Notes: generated from the sequence alone by a model not told the origin. 64,000 nucleotides of DNA from Saccoglossus kowalevskii (GCF_000003605.2 NW_003134346.1:276951-340950); one strand, 5' to 3'. Counted from the first letter of the stretch, positions 48,091 to 62,799 are shown. A program made the numbers and translations.

Positions 48091-51000
48091 GAAGTTTCAT
48101 CACCACCTATACCGTCAGTCAAAGTATTATCATATGTTTACGACTTCAAACGTACAGTTTCTGCTATTTTATTCAGATAATTTTTATTTTATTCGTTCCA
48201 GGACAATAATTGGACGAAATGAATTCAGCAAACTCGGAAGTGACCTCGTAACTCACGTAAAAAGTCATTTGATTACGTCGATCCGTCGTGTAATCTTTTA
48301 GAAACGATATTCGGATCACGAAATGAATAAATGCAATAGGAAATTAAACGTTCTCTTGCGAAGGTAAGCCTGACATACATTTGCACGACGCAATGCACAA
48401 ATAAGGGAGCGTAGATCGCGTTTAAGAATTAGAATTTTAAACGAGATCACAAATCATTTGAAAAGCTATTCCATCGCTACATATAGATTGTTTTAATTAT
48501 TTTATGAATACGGATGTTATCAGCGATTTTGGCATATACGCATAATTTAGATTGAAGGACCAACATATAAGCAATTTCCTAGATTCCTCGGTTGGCACAG
48601 AGGAAGGTGTAGATAGGATATTACCATTTAAATGTAAAGTAATATATCCCACTTTTTAATCATGAATATTTAATTTACCATCACCTGCGTTGGAATTGCT
48701 CATATCTTATGTTATTCTGCCTTTATGTCGTTCAATTGCAATACAATGTTTTATTCCTTGAGATAACGACAGTTGCATATTCCTCATATAATAGTTACTA
48801 GTAGCACATTGACACATCGACGGTCTATGATGTCATCTATATTTAAATGAACACACAAAACAATGTTTTCGTAAAATCGTCTTCAGAACTCAACCAAGTA
48901 TAAAGTTAACTGCACTATAGCTATTATGCAATTGACAAAAAAAGCATCAACGTATGCGCATGGAGTGCTAAGTCATATTTGTGTATTTAATAAATTTCGT
49001 TAATTTGCGGTAAATATATAAACGAAATTTCAGGAACCACAGCTGCACGCGTACGTTAAGTCACATATTAAATCTGTAATTTGTTATTCCTGAATGACTT
49101 ATATTTTTTCTTTTATGAACGTACAATACTGCCCTTTGGGTAATAGGTTTATAAAATACTGGTTTATTGATACATAATATTACCAATCCGTAGTGACATA
49201 TCCTACGTGTATGTGATTTAACACTGCGACAAGAATTGTCTGTGACGTCACATCTCAACATCTTAACTCATATCGTTGTATAAGTCGCATTGATAGGTTT
49301 GTTTTGCCTAAATGACGTCACAATGTTTGAAAAACATTTGTCACATATATTTGAGTATTGGAGGCCAGTCATTGGCATATATTAAAAGAAATATTACATC
49401 TGGAGATTCTGTCCATTGAGCCGATATCGATGTTAGATTAGGCACCAACAATTCGGAAAACCACGATTAATCCAAATATTGTGGTAATGACTGACGAACG
49501 TAATTAGTCAGCGCTGAACATGAATGGACGATGAATAGAGTGCATTGTGAATGTCAGTCGTAATCTTTTACACATTGACCTTGATTAGCAAAAACATTCA
49601 CCATCCGTCACCATGCGAAGCACTTCATCGTCAATTGTGTGCACTGTAAGTTAAGGTTACAAAGGCCGTGGCGTTTATATTATTACAAGAGTGTATGCAA
49701 ATTTGTATCAGCTAGAGCCAATATAAAACATTTTCAAGGTTAATAAAAAAAAAACGAGAATACTATCCCATTAATGGCATGCCTACTTTTCTTCAGTTAC
49801 TTGAGTCTATATTCTGTATAATTTTCGACAATTATTATACATCAAATGTCACGTGAGTAACCGATATTATTGTGGTGCATTATACATTTATTTAAAAGGT
49901 GTCATTCCTGGAATAAACGATCTAACCAATAAACATACGGCATTAGTTATGGAAACAATACATTGCCGGGTGTACGCTCGCGTGACCAAACGTGTCAGGT
50001 TGAACAAATTCCTGTAATTGTATGTGTATTCTGTAAACCACACGCCCCCTGGAGTCTCTCCAGTTAATAATAAGAAACAATTAATTGTTTAGTAAATATT
50101 CTCTCAAAAAAAGACGGGATTACTTTCTAAACACTAGGGAGGGATAAGCGCGTGTTCGTAAGTATATACTAGTAGATTGGACACTTCTGCTAAATTAAAG
50201 GAATTAATCAGATTATACAGCGAGCCTTGGGAAATAAACAACAATGAGTTCGGTTTTAGATTGTAATGACTTTTTGTGTAGGTCTTATAAAAAAAGCCAA
50301 TCTCTCTTGTCTAAGCGCTATAATAACCAAATACACGCCATACTCTATCTACTTTTAGAGGATCACCAGCAATTCAGCTTGTATTTTGAATTACCTGCCA
50401 GGGTGTCTGATCCTGGGTACATGGCCAAGGACTGTGTAAATTGAACGGTTTATTGTATACTTAAACTGAACATTGTCGGCGTCGCTCATGGCGGAGAAAA
50501 TTGAAATTGACCCGCACGGTGTGAAAGGGAGAATGAACAAAAGAATAAATAAATGAATTAATAATTCACAAACTGAAGTAGTATGTAGGTATGTATAATT
50601 GTAAAACACTGAAAGTTCCCCATGAGAATAACGGTTCAAAACACAATGCAACAACTGATAAATATGTTCATGTTTCAGGGAAAGGCATTTTGTAACTTCC
50701 CCTACACATAACAAACTACGGCGATTACATATAATACAATAAACGGGATTTGAACTGACACTATAGATTTTGGCATAGCCAATAGGGTCTTCACTAATGT
50801 CATGGGAGCACGTGAGACAATGTGTGCAATCACACGGAAATTTTTTTTTTACAGATCTCTAATTTGCGAAATAGGGCGGGCTAAACAGATTTTTTTTTTA
50901 TATTAGTGTGGGTCAAAATATTTCCGGCTAAGTGATCCAGCATGTGTTGTCATTCGAATCACTATTTCCAGTGTCACCTAAAGACAACACAATTTATTCA

Positions 51001-54000
51001 CTAGTTCCAGCGACGCATTAAATTATTAAGAACTTGAAATAACAGAGAGAATTTATTAATCAAACGATACCCCGCAATACCCAAAGCTTATGTGCGAAAC
51101 CTGTTGTCACCATTCGTCCAGTGCAAATAGCGCCATCACCGGTTGTATTCAATGCTATGTAACTTTTCCGGTAATATTTGAATGCTGTAACTACGTCATT
51201 CGCTTGGCTACCATGGTATTATTCAATTGTGATTCACTGAATCACGCGTGTGGGAATCCTCGCGACGAATACCAGTCGGTTACGAACTCTACAGCATCGT
51301 GAAGTTGTTGTGTATGACAGTAGATAGCATCGACATGAATAAATTTACATAATTATTCTCTCGACGTCGGATTAAATTAGTTTGTACATCATCAGAGTGT
51401 GCGAGTGCGCTCTTTCACCAGACGATATTTTCTCGAACAAGCGATGCTATCTTCCGGCGTTATCATCATTACAGAGCCTAACGAATTACCGGCGAAGTAA
51501 GAACATCGCATAGCTATCGCCGATGACCCAGTATTGCGAGTTTCCAGGACTGTAGCAGAAAAATATTACCACCGATTATTTGTTACCATATTGGCTACAG
51601 CTGCTATAAACAACAACCAAGCCTTTGGTCCGCGTGACATGGCTTTTGGATTTATTACTCGGAACATTTCGGTGTTGAAATAAGTTGTGTATTCGCACCA
51701 CAGACGTGCGTGGACGCATGTCAATATCATTACCCGGATTAGTCACGTGGCTCCAGATAATTGTGCATATCACTTGTAAATCATACGATATTGCTGTATT
51801 TTTTTAATACTACTGACAGACCGTGAACTCCATAGTGTGTATTGCATCTACTCGCCTGTAATAACAACCGGTCGGATATTATCAACTATGGGTCAAAGGT
51901 TTTTTTCAAAATTGTAAATAACCGATTCCTACATTTGTCAGTTCACTTACACGGCGGTTGGCTAACCAGAGACCTGCTGTTTGTCGTTATCAAAAACAAA
52001 ACGCTCTCGGCCCCTGTTTATTTGTGTGTGTGTGTTCCTGGCTGACAGCGCACGAAGCTTCCATTCCGGGAAATGATAACGCGAGGCGCTTGATGGCAGT
52101 TGCAGCAACCGCGTGGTGTAAATGTGTGTGGACCCCGGATACACGGGATTCTAACAGGTTAAGGAACTCCGAGTGGCCTGCGAAGCTGTTATAAGAAATG
52201 CGACGTTCTTTAAAACGGGCAGTGTATGCTTGTTGTCACCAAATAATAAAAAAGACATAGGCGGGATCTCGTGAGTAACTCATTTTTTTGGATATCACGC
52301 GTTACAAGTACCGATTCAATTTGGGGGGCAAAATATTCTTTTTAATGATTCCATGTCTGTTGTGAATATAAAGGAATACGTTGTAACGGGTTTGTTTTGA
52401 CTGGGCAGTTCTGAACTATCTTTTATGTGGAATCGTTGCTGTGAAAGACTCCTATTATGTATTACTGCGAGGTGTAATCCGATTACAACGGGCACGTAAA
52501 TAGAATTCTTGAAAATTGCCCATTAATCAATGAATAAAAAGGACTATTTTAACTGTGTTAGTCTACGTATTCTCAGGCTCTGTAATGTTCGTTCACGTGA
52601 GTCTTACTTGAAATCTCATCTCTGCATAAGATTACACATCTGAAAAGCCGCGCCGCTTTTGCCCCCGGAACATATAATTTGTTCAGTGGCATTTTAGTGG
52701 TATATCTAAACGTAATAATTATTTACCGATTGGGGTTGGTTTACTACACTCTATAGGATCAGATATATGACAGCACCATAGTTGTTGACGTCTTCAGGTG
52801 ATACAACCTTCTTGAAAATATGTTGGTCTCTTAGTAGCAGCTTACGCGATACGCGTTGAAATAAAATAAACCACTTTTTTATGCGGGATTGTGAATCTAA
52901 GTACACATTTACATGGTGATATAAGACAGATACTGGGAACGTTGGTGATGCTACGAAGTATCTCGATCTCTTCGACCAAGCAAAGAACGCTTTTGAATCA
53001 TATTAACGATATTAAATGTGATGAATTGCTTTTAGAATACCATTTGGGGCATCAATATATTAGAATTACTCGGAATGGATGGCATGGCAATAATGCTATT
53101 TAAAGACTAGCTTCCTCTAGGGAAAAATGAAATGGGCCACCGTCTATCGCGTTAGGTAAACTACACAGGGCCATCGTGTGACAGTTCCTGTTTGAGGGCA
53201 TATATACGATTAAAATAACATATACTATTTTTATTAGTGTTTTAGAATATATATTTTTAATTCATGATAAATGAAAAAAAAAAACAAGGAGTACAACGTG
53301 CTGCTGCAACACCGTATCATTGCCATTCGTATCGTGTTTTTGTCGCTCCACTTATTAGAATGAAATATTCATTTTATCGTATTTATATATACATCTCAAT
53401 TCCTCTTTGAACTTTGACTTAGTTAGAGCTACTGATGAGTATGTGTTGAACACCATATATGTGTTCAATTTGTGTAGTTTCTATAGCCGTTGTTGTTGTT
53501 GTTTCAATGTGTTTTTCATCATTGTTGAATTGTATGCGTGCGTTTCAAAGCTGATTTATGCTGCTGATCGTTCTAGAAGTGTGCGTAAGATAATCTCATC
53601 GTTCTAAGGCTTGATTGCTTGTGTGGGAAAAAAATCAACTAAGCTTCGAAAAAAAAGTAATTGAACCTGATTTCATTGCCCCGCGGAACGTTGTCATTTC
53701 AAATATAGTTTCAAGTGGCATTAACAACATTTAACTGAAATACAAATAATTTCCTTATTGGCGAATCTGTTCACTCTAAACTGCATTTTCTTCGCACGCA
53801 TGTCATGGCAGATTTGGCTGTGTATGACATCACGGTTCCGGTTCATCGCCCCGTGGTATGTATCTCATGAATTGGTGTCCCGCGGTTGTGCTGTGCATTT
53901 GCATATCATGAATTCTTAATGACTTCACCACACAGCTTACCGTCACTGATAAATTGCCTGTCATTTTCACTGGCTTGTCATAACAATAATGTCCCGCGCA

Positions 54001-54277
54001 TCCCTCTTACTCGCCGCGTGCGTCTCAAAGTGCGTCGTCCAAATGTGCCCGGTAACTTTGAAAGGGCGAGCACGTACCGTTAACATTTTCTTCTTTCTCG
54101 TTTGTTTACACAGCCACCTGTGATAATGTACGTGCTTAAGGAGGATTAATGTCCCTACTCCGAATTTGGATATGATTACGCAGCGGCCCTCATATGCTAA
54201 GCTAATACCTCATACATATATTTCAATCGCCTGGACTGCTGTAGGGTGAGTCTAGTTCAAGATTACCCCACACGAAG
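48091..54277. other. Gene-free sequence
   Basis: No gene was recognised. Open frames such as 50391-50714 (minus) and 51090-51302 (plus, Cys-rich but short) lack domains. Around 53850-53935 there is an octamer-like ATTTGCATAT and CATGAAT words in a dense cluster, a possible regulatory element, but nothing in the sequence proves it. Confidence 0.45.
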
Positions 54278-54332
54278 ATGTTTGACGGACTAATTCTCTA
54301 TTTGATTGCCGCGTTCTTGGTACAATTTCAAG
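54278..54332 (+). CDS. Possible first coding exon with signal peptide
   Basis: An ATG with A at -3 (GAAGATG) opens a frame MFDGLILYLIAAFLVQFQ that ends in G|GTAAGA, a strong splice donor, after 18 codons plus one base (phase 1). The hydrophobic stretch LILYLIAAFLV looks like a signal peptide, and a phase-1 intron just after a signal peptide is common in genes for secreted or membrane proteins. An in-frame TAG at 54242-54244 lies upstream, so this ATG would be the start if the leader is unspliced. The only frame-compatible downstream candidate I found is at 60564-60847. The exon is very short, so chance is a real alternative. Confidence 0.28.
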
Positions 54333-57300
54333 GTAAGACTGCATTATTACAATTACTATTATGTGTTGACGCGAACGCCTGTGATCGCGACATCAAACAG
54401 CCCGGGAGAATAGGAATAAAAAAAAAAACGTAATGCGCAGTCACGCAGTTCGAATGCGCACGCTCACCAATTTCACTGCGAGCTTTGGCATCAGCAAGAG
54501 CGTTCTTCCGCGATGGATGCGAAATCTTAATATCAAGTAAATTGCAAAGTTTCAGCTTCATTGAGAAAAATAAACCCCGATATATAACAATATCCCCTGA
54601 TGGTGATATTCCTTCTATCGAATTTATACTCTTCCGGTTCACTGACGATTTCTGCTAACTGAGGCCCCCGTATTTTTTATAGTACGTTGAACCTTTATTA
54701 TCGAACTCCGCCCAAAGAACAGGTTGCGGAAGCATCCTCATCACTGCACGTCTACTTGATTAGACGCTGCCTGTGCAACAACTAGTAATGTTCGGTAAAT
54801 AATAAAATTGGAATCAGCTTTGGAATGAATATATCTGAGATGAGTAAGTCCTGTTCACATGTCAGCTAGATATATATATATATTTGTAAATTCAACTGTT
54901 GATGCGTACAGATGACACCATACTCGCCCTAATTATGGATCTTGTCTGTGAGATACAGGGACAGTGATGCAATACATATTACGCTCTATCGAACACGTGT
55001 TTACGCATACATGCTTGACTTGATGCCTATTCCGGGCGTCATTTTTTTTAAACACGGTTCGTTATCTTTACGCGTGTTACTTGTTTAAATTATATATTGA
55101 TGTAACCGTGTAATAGTGTGTTTGAAAGGCAGAGACACTCTCGTAAAAATAAAATGATGAACTTGTATCATAATTTAAATTATTGAATTAGTGCAATTGA
55201 CCTACTTTATTCAACTGTAAACCACGTTCAATAGTGTGACGTCATACATTATGCGAATGAATTCTTAAAACCGGAATTTCGGTTTTTAATTTCAATTTGC
55301 CTTTTTGAAACCCACATTTAATGAGCGATTTTACACCGGCAAATGTACTTAAGTGTGAATGTAAATAGTTTAATCCATCGCACCGCAACGTATATCAGTG
55401 TGCTGTAAAATGCGTTATTGACGCACGATTTGACTGGTACCCTCAAATGGGCAAGCGAATAACAACATACATCGGTGATATAAACAGAGCTACCCTTATC
55501 TAATATAAAAATATCTAAGGCTAACCTAATTAAAACTGTGTGAAAATAAGAAAAGCGACGAAGCGAGGAAATTATGTAAATGGGAAAAGACGTGAATGAA
55601 CTGTATTTAATGATTATGTCGATGTTGTCGTTTACAGTAAATGACAGCCCTATATGCCGTGCTCCAGGCAACATGGACAACAATTTAGCCGATTGCTACA
55701 TAATCAGCAGTATTCAGTAGCTACTTTTTTGCGGCACATTCATGTAATCATAATATAGAAAATGCGGTCATTGTGGCATGCATTGTCAATTTCAAGAAGC
55801 TTAAAGCGAGGTTCTGAATAGTAATCAGCATTCATGTACGACTGAAATACAAATATAGTTACATATAACATTCAGCATGTATGGAACAATCCTAGCAATT
55901 CATTTTCAATCCAACCTCTTCCCGACAGTTTCCATTCACTTTTCCGCGTATATTTCCATAGCCATAACAGGTCAGGCAAATACTTCTCAATTCAATGGCT
56001 TTGTTTTGAAAAAAATAAAACGTGCAAATTTTCTCATCATATTACCCAAACCTAAAAAATAAAAAAATAAAAAAACGCACACACACAAATAAAACGTTAG
56101 TTGGATCTTTGATTACCAGCTTTGTGTGGTGTGTGTACTCCAGAGTCGCAGTGGTCTTTCCTCGCCATACATTGTTGCCTATGCAATTTCGAATATATGA
56201 AAAACACTACTAGTATTTTACAAATAGATTGGAGGTTAACTATCGGACACGTTTACCGAATTAGCATTATTCCATTATAACAGTATTCCTGAGGTGGCTA
56301 ATATAATCATTGCCTACCATATGCTACGTTATGGACTTTGTGTGGCGAATTCCCAAGTACGATAATGAGACATTTCGTCACAGTACAGCTGCACGCGAAA
56401 ACGTTAATGAGTCCCACGTTCACGGTATATAAGGTAATATTTATGACAAGTATTGTATGTCCAAATGATACGTATGATCCATTAATATTATATGAATTGA
56501 CAATTCTCGTTTTCCATAAAAAACTAGGAAATATATGCTTATCGCAGAAAGTCCTATCTTATCCTCTGAATTTGCTTCACTACAATTGAGTGAGTGACCT
56601 GCCAGTGGGTACAGAGTCTGTCACACTGTGTCTCGGAGACCCGGACATGAAGACAGTTGCTAGCTTATAAAATTGTTACGGCAAGTTCAGTTAAGTAGGC
56701 CCCGGGAGAAATTGACTTGCAGATCGTTATATGACGAACGTTCAATGAATACTGAACGCAGAATTGAAGCATGAGATGAATAACCTTCGCTGACTCGATG
56801 AAAGGTGTTTCAGATGTCGTGTTTTGTCTTTGATTCTTCGATCTATTTTTGTTTATTCTTACTTTACACGCATACCCTATTTCTGTTCTCGATACGCCAT
56901 TATATGGGCAGAGAATCATGTATTTTAGTTATATTGTGTGGCAGCGCAATATTACATGAACCTCGTTTTTTGAATAAATGATGACTGTGTGGTAAATAGG
57001 CTATTTTGTCTAATTAGTGAGAAAGCCTGAGCACCCTGTACGATCTGTTTCTATTAGCCGCAGGTTGTGCACATGTTTCATTCATTCACAGTATCCTCAC
57101 TATCAAACTCACATTGCGTTATAGCAGATAGGAACAATTTGAAGACTGTTTTCATTCTGCCAATCTATATTTATCATACATTATTTGATTTTTCTTGATA
57201 AATTTAATGGATGCCTTATATATTTTCATTGTACAAACTTACTGTTGATTGTCTGATCTGCGCCATTATAACAAACCATGCCAACATAAATAACCATACA

Positions 57301-58797
57301 CTTTGTCACAACAGTTTATTGCATATAGACGATGTCGTCGTCCTGACATGTGCGAGGTCGAACCCGTACATAATTATTTGACAACGCATCGTGTATCATT
57401 TCTCGTGGCGACAAATTGTTTTTATAGCAACCAAATTTAATCAGATACTTTCGTATCAAATTCAAACGTGGCGAAACATTGCCACTTGATCACGAACTGC
57501 TGCCAACTCGGACGTGCATACAAACATTCTTGTATTTCCATCGCCAGTGAATTAAGAATTCAGATCACCGCGAAGCCAGCGTCAATAAAAAAAAAACAGT
57601 TCGCATAGGAACTACTGTATTTTCGGAATTTAGCAATATTATAACCAATCGAATGTTTATTTTGAATTATTGTCAATTAAAACACCAGAATATGTTATAT
57701 TTCAAGGCATTTAAAGCAAAACAATCAGTACAAACCCACATTCTAGATTCATGAAAACTATTATTTGTAATATTGCTCAATTTATGCCTGATCTTGTGAA
57801 TAATTAGTAAATAAAAAATAAATAAGTATAAGTATAAGAATTACATAAATAAATAAATATATGAATCAAAATAAATAAATAAATAAATTTGTATTTAACA
57901 TTAAAATTTATAATTAATAAAAGGTTACGCATCTTGCAACATGGTTTATTATTACAGTAAATACAACGATTTTTGATTAATATCACCTAAAGTATCTATT
58001 GCGAAGTAATGTTTCCGTATTTGGCGTTTTCTCTTTCCTTCATGATAACGTCACGCTTTTTTTTTTATAGTTTTCAATAATGTCGAAACTATAAAAATCA
58101 AACATAAATTATACATGTTTTGTAGCTTCAGTTCATTTCACAGTATACTAGCACTAGTATATGATTTAATCCTGCAAAATTCGATCTTTAGTCACGTGGT
58201 GTGTCAGTGAACAATGCGCGCGGTTATCGTTTCAACGAGTGGGGATTTAGGAAGCAATAACACAAGTTATATCGCTGAACTCCCGTGTTTTTCAATATAT
58301 CCTCCATCAGCGCCGTGGGTTTCAGAAGTATATCTGTCTGACTGTATCCATTTCAGTTCTGCTCGGCTGCCCATTTGAGTACGTAATTAAATAATCTGAA
58401 GAAATTATTTCACAATAAATAAACTAAGTATAAATAAAAGATCTTATATTACATTATAAGGGCGTGGACATTTCTGGGGCATTGGTCCCTCTTTATCGAG
58501 ATAATAAAAGGCTTAGAGGAAATATTATCACAATAACCAAACTGTTTAGTTGTTAATTACATCATTTAATCGCAGACCAAATAAATCAATTCTCCGCAAC
58601 GCGCACAGAAGATTGAAATTTTAAATGGCATTCGAATAAAAACGATGACTAGCTTGAAGTATTTCAATAACTCTAAGAAGAAAAAAAGATGTCATTTCTT
58701 ATATTGTCTAAGAACAAATGATATACATAATTTTAATTCGTATATGTAAAGTATTTTGCGCGATGGTGGAGAAAGGCAATGCTATAGTGTACATGTT
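54333..58797. other. Gene-free sequence, possible intron
   Basis: No gene was recognised. If the exon at 54278 is real this is intronic. An AAATA/AATAA-rich simple repeat lies at about 57786-57895. The open frame at 55318-55683 (minus, 121 codons) has no recognisable domain. Confidence 0.45.
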
Positions 58798-58834
58798 GTT
58801 GCTATGGAGCAACGGCTATCCAAGATGGCGGCCC
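58798..58834 (+). promoter_or_regulatory. X-box-like palindrome followed by YY1 motif
   Basis: GTTGCTATGGAGCAAC (58798-58813) has perfect six-base inverted halves like RFX sites, though the four-base spacer is longer than the usual one to three. Eight bases later comes CAAGATGGCGGCC, an exact match to the YY1 core AAGATGGCGGC. In animals that motif often lies just downstream of transcription starts. Together they resemble a promoter, but the ATG within the YY1 motif opens only eight codons and no downstream exon was recognised. Confidence 0.35.
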
Positions 58835-60563
58835 TGTCTTTGAATAATTGAATGACCACTTTACGTATTTCAGTTGAGAGGCTGCAAGGATTATTTTGGT
58901 ATCAATAGAGAATCAGTAGAAGCCGACTGTTGTTTTTAATATAATTAGAATTTGTGACTGAGTTTGTGAAGCACAACCGGAAGACAATCCTAGCAGCAAA
59001 GCTGATCCTCAACCAAAGTTAACCTTCGTTAATAAACTTCTTGCCTTAAAATCCAGTATTACTATTTTAGATTTGTTTCAATGTACCTCGTCTGATGTAG
59101 ACTATGGGTTTCTAGCAAAATGACTCAGATTTATATAATGTCTGTGTGTCTTGATGTACACACTGATATGAAAGTTTTTATATTTCCTCCACTAATTTAA
59201 CCATGTATTGTTTCGATTTTGTACATTATTTGTCAGTTGCTGTTTTGCAATTACATCATTTATATTAATAGCGAACTGATACAATAGTAACGCAATCACC
59301 TGTGTTAGATCATATGTGTTGTTTATCTATTCACCAAAATGATAATATTTTTTTCAAATTGAATCTCTTCGTATGCAAGGTTTTCGAAAACACTTTCTTG
59401 GTGCACTTCTAAATCATTATACCTGAATAGCTCCCGTTTCCTGTATGCCACAGATGTTCAAAAGACATTCTAACAAGTGTTAGCTTTGTCTACGTTTAAA
59501 TTACCCCCTTGGCGAATGACATACAATATCTTTAACGGAAAGCCAGCGTTACGAAGGATGTACATTTCAAGGGATAGATGAAATGATATATAACTTCGAA
59601 GATTGGTTCTGCTATAGATGTGAAATATACGAATAGTGAATTTGACCCACGATTGATATCAGGATAATTGAACACCTGACAAATAATTTATTTTCACTTG
59701 TCATTATGCAAGAAATATGTTTCCAAACAAGCCATAATTATCCGCCATTTTGTCGTCCTTATTCGTGATTGTTTTTTTTATAAAACAACTGTATTACCTC
59801 TCACCGTTGACGGTGGGCGTCATTCACGCACGTCGTACAAGGCTATCGCTTTACTGACTCATGAAACATCACGCGCACCTAAAATCCGCCAATCCTGTAT
59901 TTGTGTAATTACGTCTACCTTGTACTTTTCACCACTGAATATGAAATAAGTATAACAATAGTTATTTAGCGTATGTCTAAGATATAAAAACTCGGGGACT
60001 TGTTCGCGTCATATAGCCCTGAAGTGTGTAGGGAGCACGTCGATATATTCGTCGTCACAGTTCTGAATATGGAACTAGGTGTGCTCATTATTTTAGAAAC
60101 ACCTGATATCACTTCTTAGAATGCATACGTTGATGGTCGCACAAGTTTGCGTATTTTCCGTTGTCTGCTGTATTGTATAATAATGTGTATTAACGACTTA
60201 TGAATCCACTAATCGTAATATAACTTTTACTCTCATGTGATAATTATTCCACCCTACAACAAACGTTTGCTAGTTGTCGAAATATATTTATATATTTATC
60301 CTCTAATAGCACGCGGTAATGTGTAGATATTTTGTATATTATTCAGTTATAATGTTCATAACATTTCTGGCCTGCGTTTTTTGTGTTATATGATTATAAT
60401 ACAATATTTAAGAGATAGTAAATTTACGTATGTATTATTAAGATTCCAAAAATGTATTTGAAATAAATCTATATATGTGTTGTTACATACATAAGAGTAT
60501 TTCTAGTCATGTTTATGTAAAACACTAATCTATCTATTTAACCGGTGATATTTGTCTTTTTAG
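58835..60563. other. Gene-free sequence
   Basis: No gene was recognised. The open frame at 59698-59949 (plus) is short and featureless. Confidence 0.45.
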
Positions 60564-60847
60564 TTTACCGCCTAGCTGACTTATCACATACATCGGAATT
60601 TAATACAACAATATATGTGGGTCCTATGGATTGTTTGTCTATCAAGCACGAAATCTCTCTTAATGTATTCCTTCATCCTGTGATATTTGTTGAGTCACTG
60701 CTTATCGCATCTCATCTGTGTGATGTTAGTCGTCTGAAAAGAAGTCTCGTTGAGCCAGCTGACGTTTGGTTCAATTGTATCTTTGGCCGATCCTGCTACA
60801 ATAGTCGACAAAGAATGCGAAATTATGTTTGTTTTCCCTATGCCTGA
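60564..60847 (+). CDS. Possible terminal exon of a small secreted protein
   Basis: The acceptor TTTGTCTTTTTAG is strong, and possible branch sites (CTAAT, TTAAC) lie 20-40 bases upstream. The exon then stays open for 93 codons to TGA in the frame a phase-1 donor needs, so it could join the candidate exon at 54278 across a 6.2-kb intron. The predicted peptide has an NTT glycosylation site, five Cys and a LKRS basic site, compatible with a secreted product. It also contains VESLLIA, found again on the opposite strand near 63,305. Frames of this length occur by chance in this window, so the link is weak. No family is recognised. Confidence 0.2.
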
Positions 60848-62718
60848 CATACCATCTAAGAGCGATGCCATTAAATATGGTAATTAACTGGTAATATTGC
60901 TACTCATATATATTTATCAGGATTCCTAAAAAAAACGAAAAAACAAAAATTCGCAGCTAATATAAATCGACACAATTTGTTCGTATCTCATATCAGGCGC
61001 ATATATTCCTATTTTTTAATTTTGCGGAGCACTACTACTAGGCTACAAGTAGGGTATATTCACTTATAAACGCCAATATTATACGTCCGCCGCTGGCAGA
61101 AGCGGCCGAGTGGTTTACTCTTGGATGAGCTATAGCTTCGGCAAATACCACGGCGCAAGCTTTGTACAGAAATAAACAAGACTTGTTAGCGTTCTGTCAA
61201 AAGCGGTATACAACGGCATTGTCTGTCACGAGCGTGTTTGTTGGCTTTTATTCACTTCATTGATTTGCTAACTGCTAGCCGGTTACCTAAATTAAATTCT
61301 GCCAACAATGGGTAGGCATTCATGGAGAAAATGAAGTGTATACAGTATATTATGGATAAATATGCAGGTTTCTTTGTGTGCATCGATTTTTGATAAACAG
61401 ATAGAATTACGAGAGTAGGGAGTCCATCAGTGGGCGCAGTAGCCGTTTCACTGTTGCTCGCACAGCGATGTCAATCCCTGTTCAATTTATTTATTAGAGA
61501 ATCACTTTTACTCGATGAAGCGGTGATCATATACACGCATGTTTATAATACGAATCATTTTTTCCCGTTGTTTGGCGTACATTCCTGCACCCAATGCTAT
61601 AGATATGCTCATAACGCATGCCACCAGAGATGGCATTATGGATTGCTCTAATTACCATATGCATGAAAGAGGTTATACAGTGTATCACCGCAACCACTAT
61701 CTCGTCGTATCATCTCCGATCTGGCACACTCTTTTCCTAGAAATTAATCCCCCAAACGATACCATCGACTCGTATCGACGATGGAGATTTGCCTGAGTTT
61801 ACGTATGTTGAGGGCATGGCTTATCTGTTAGTATAAGCGACGACAGACTACAGACTGGCATTTCCTCTCCTGTCTATCATCCGTCAGAACTTGGACACCG
61901 CCAGCTGATACATGACAACGTAATACGCGATATACATATATATATATTGACATTTGAACGTTGCGTAATATAGTCGTATTAGGTACCTGATTACTACATT
62001 GTCAGATAAGATAACTCACAAAAAACTACTGATCACGCTGTTTATGAAAAATGAATCCACTGAATCTCAGTTGGTGATCGAAACATTACCAGTAACTCAA
62101 ACAAACGAGCCAAACATACACTCCATCGCTTCACCCATGCTGCGAAAATTGCAAAAATATATATCATATTAATTTCTTAAAATAACTATATTTTGGCACA
62201 TAGCTGATATTGGAATACGGGTTTAGTTGTTTCCGTTATATATAGTATCGAGGTCATACTCAATACGACAATAAAGGGGGATAGATAATAAAAATAATAT
62301 AAAATAGACAAAGATGCTTCAAAAATTCACAGTCGCATGCTCATTATCAACCTGGAATAGAATTACAGAATTATGGAAAATGATGCTGTCCACGCTCTTC
62401 TTTCATGTGTATTTACATATCCGATACACTACTAATCTGACATTCTCATAACAGGCAAAACGTAGCAAATTTCTTCAATCATTATTTAATTAATTCAATG
62501 TACCAACGTGATCGCAAACGGGGAGATTATCATACATATATCTAATGAAACAATTTTTCAACGTGTTTGTCTAGATCTCCACACAATTATGTATATACAT
62601 CTACAGAACGGCTTCAAATACGATACGGCGTGCCTTAACACGCGTGTCAACAATTTAATAACTCGTTAGTGTATACACTTTGCACGAATTCGCCGCGACG
62701 TTGTTATTTTTTCATTAC
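60848..62718. other. Gene-free sequence
   Basis: No gene was recognised. Two overlapping plus-strand frames at 61430-61651 and 61539-61796 are short and lack domain features. A tRNA-like box A at 61097-61116 has no partner box B. Confidence 0.45.
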
Positions 62719-62799
62719 CTTTCTCGCTGCTTTCTGGTGAACCGATCTTCCGCTAGATTTGACAAAATTGCATGCGAGTCGCACGCTAATGGTTTATCC
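62719..62799 (-). CDS. Possible internal exon (ILSNLAEDRF)
   Basis: Reading leftward, an acceptor AATAATCAG, an open stretch of 27 codons and a donor AAAG|GTAATG bracket this 81-base segment. The frame includes AILSNLAEDRFTRKQRE, loosely like the S-A-N motif of the segments at 63.1-63.9 kb. The acceptor lacks a pyrimidine run, and its phase does not directly follow the exon at 63136-63187, so another exon would have to lie between them. Low confidence. Confidence 0.18.

Noticed and set aside
51090-51302. Cys-rich 70-codon frame
   Set aside because: No signal peptide, cysteine spacing pattern or splice context; chance is likely.
61097-61165. tRNA-like start GCAGAAGCGGCCGAGTGG
   Set aside because: It resembles a serine or leucine tRNA box A, but no box B, anticodon arm or closing acceptor stem follows.
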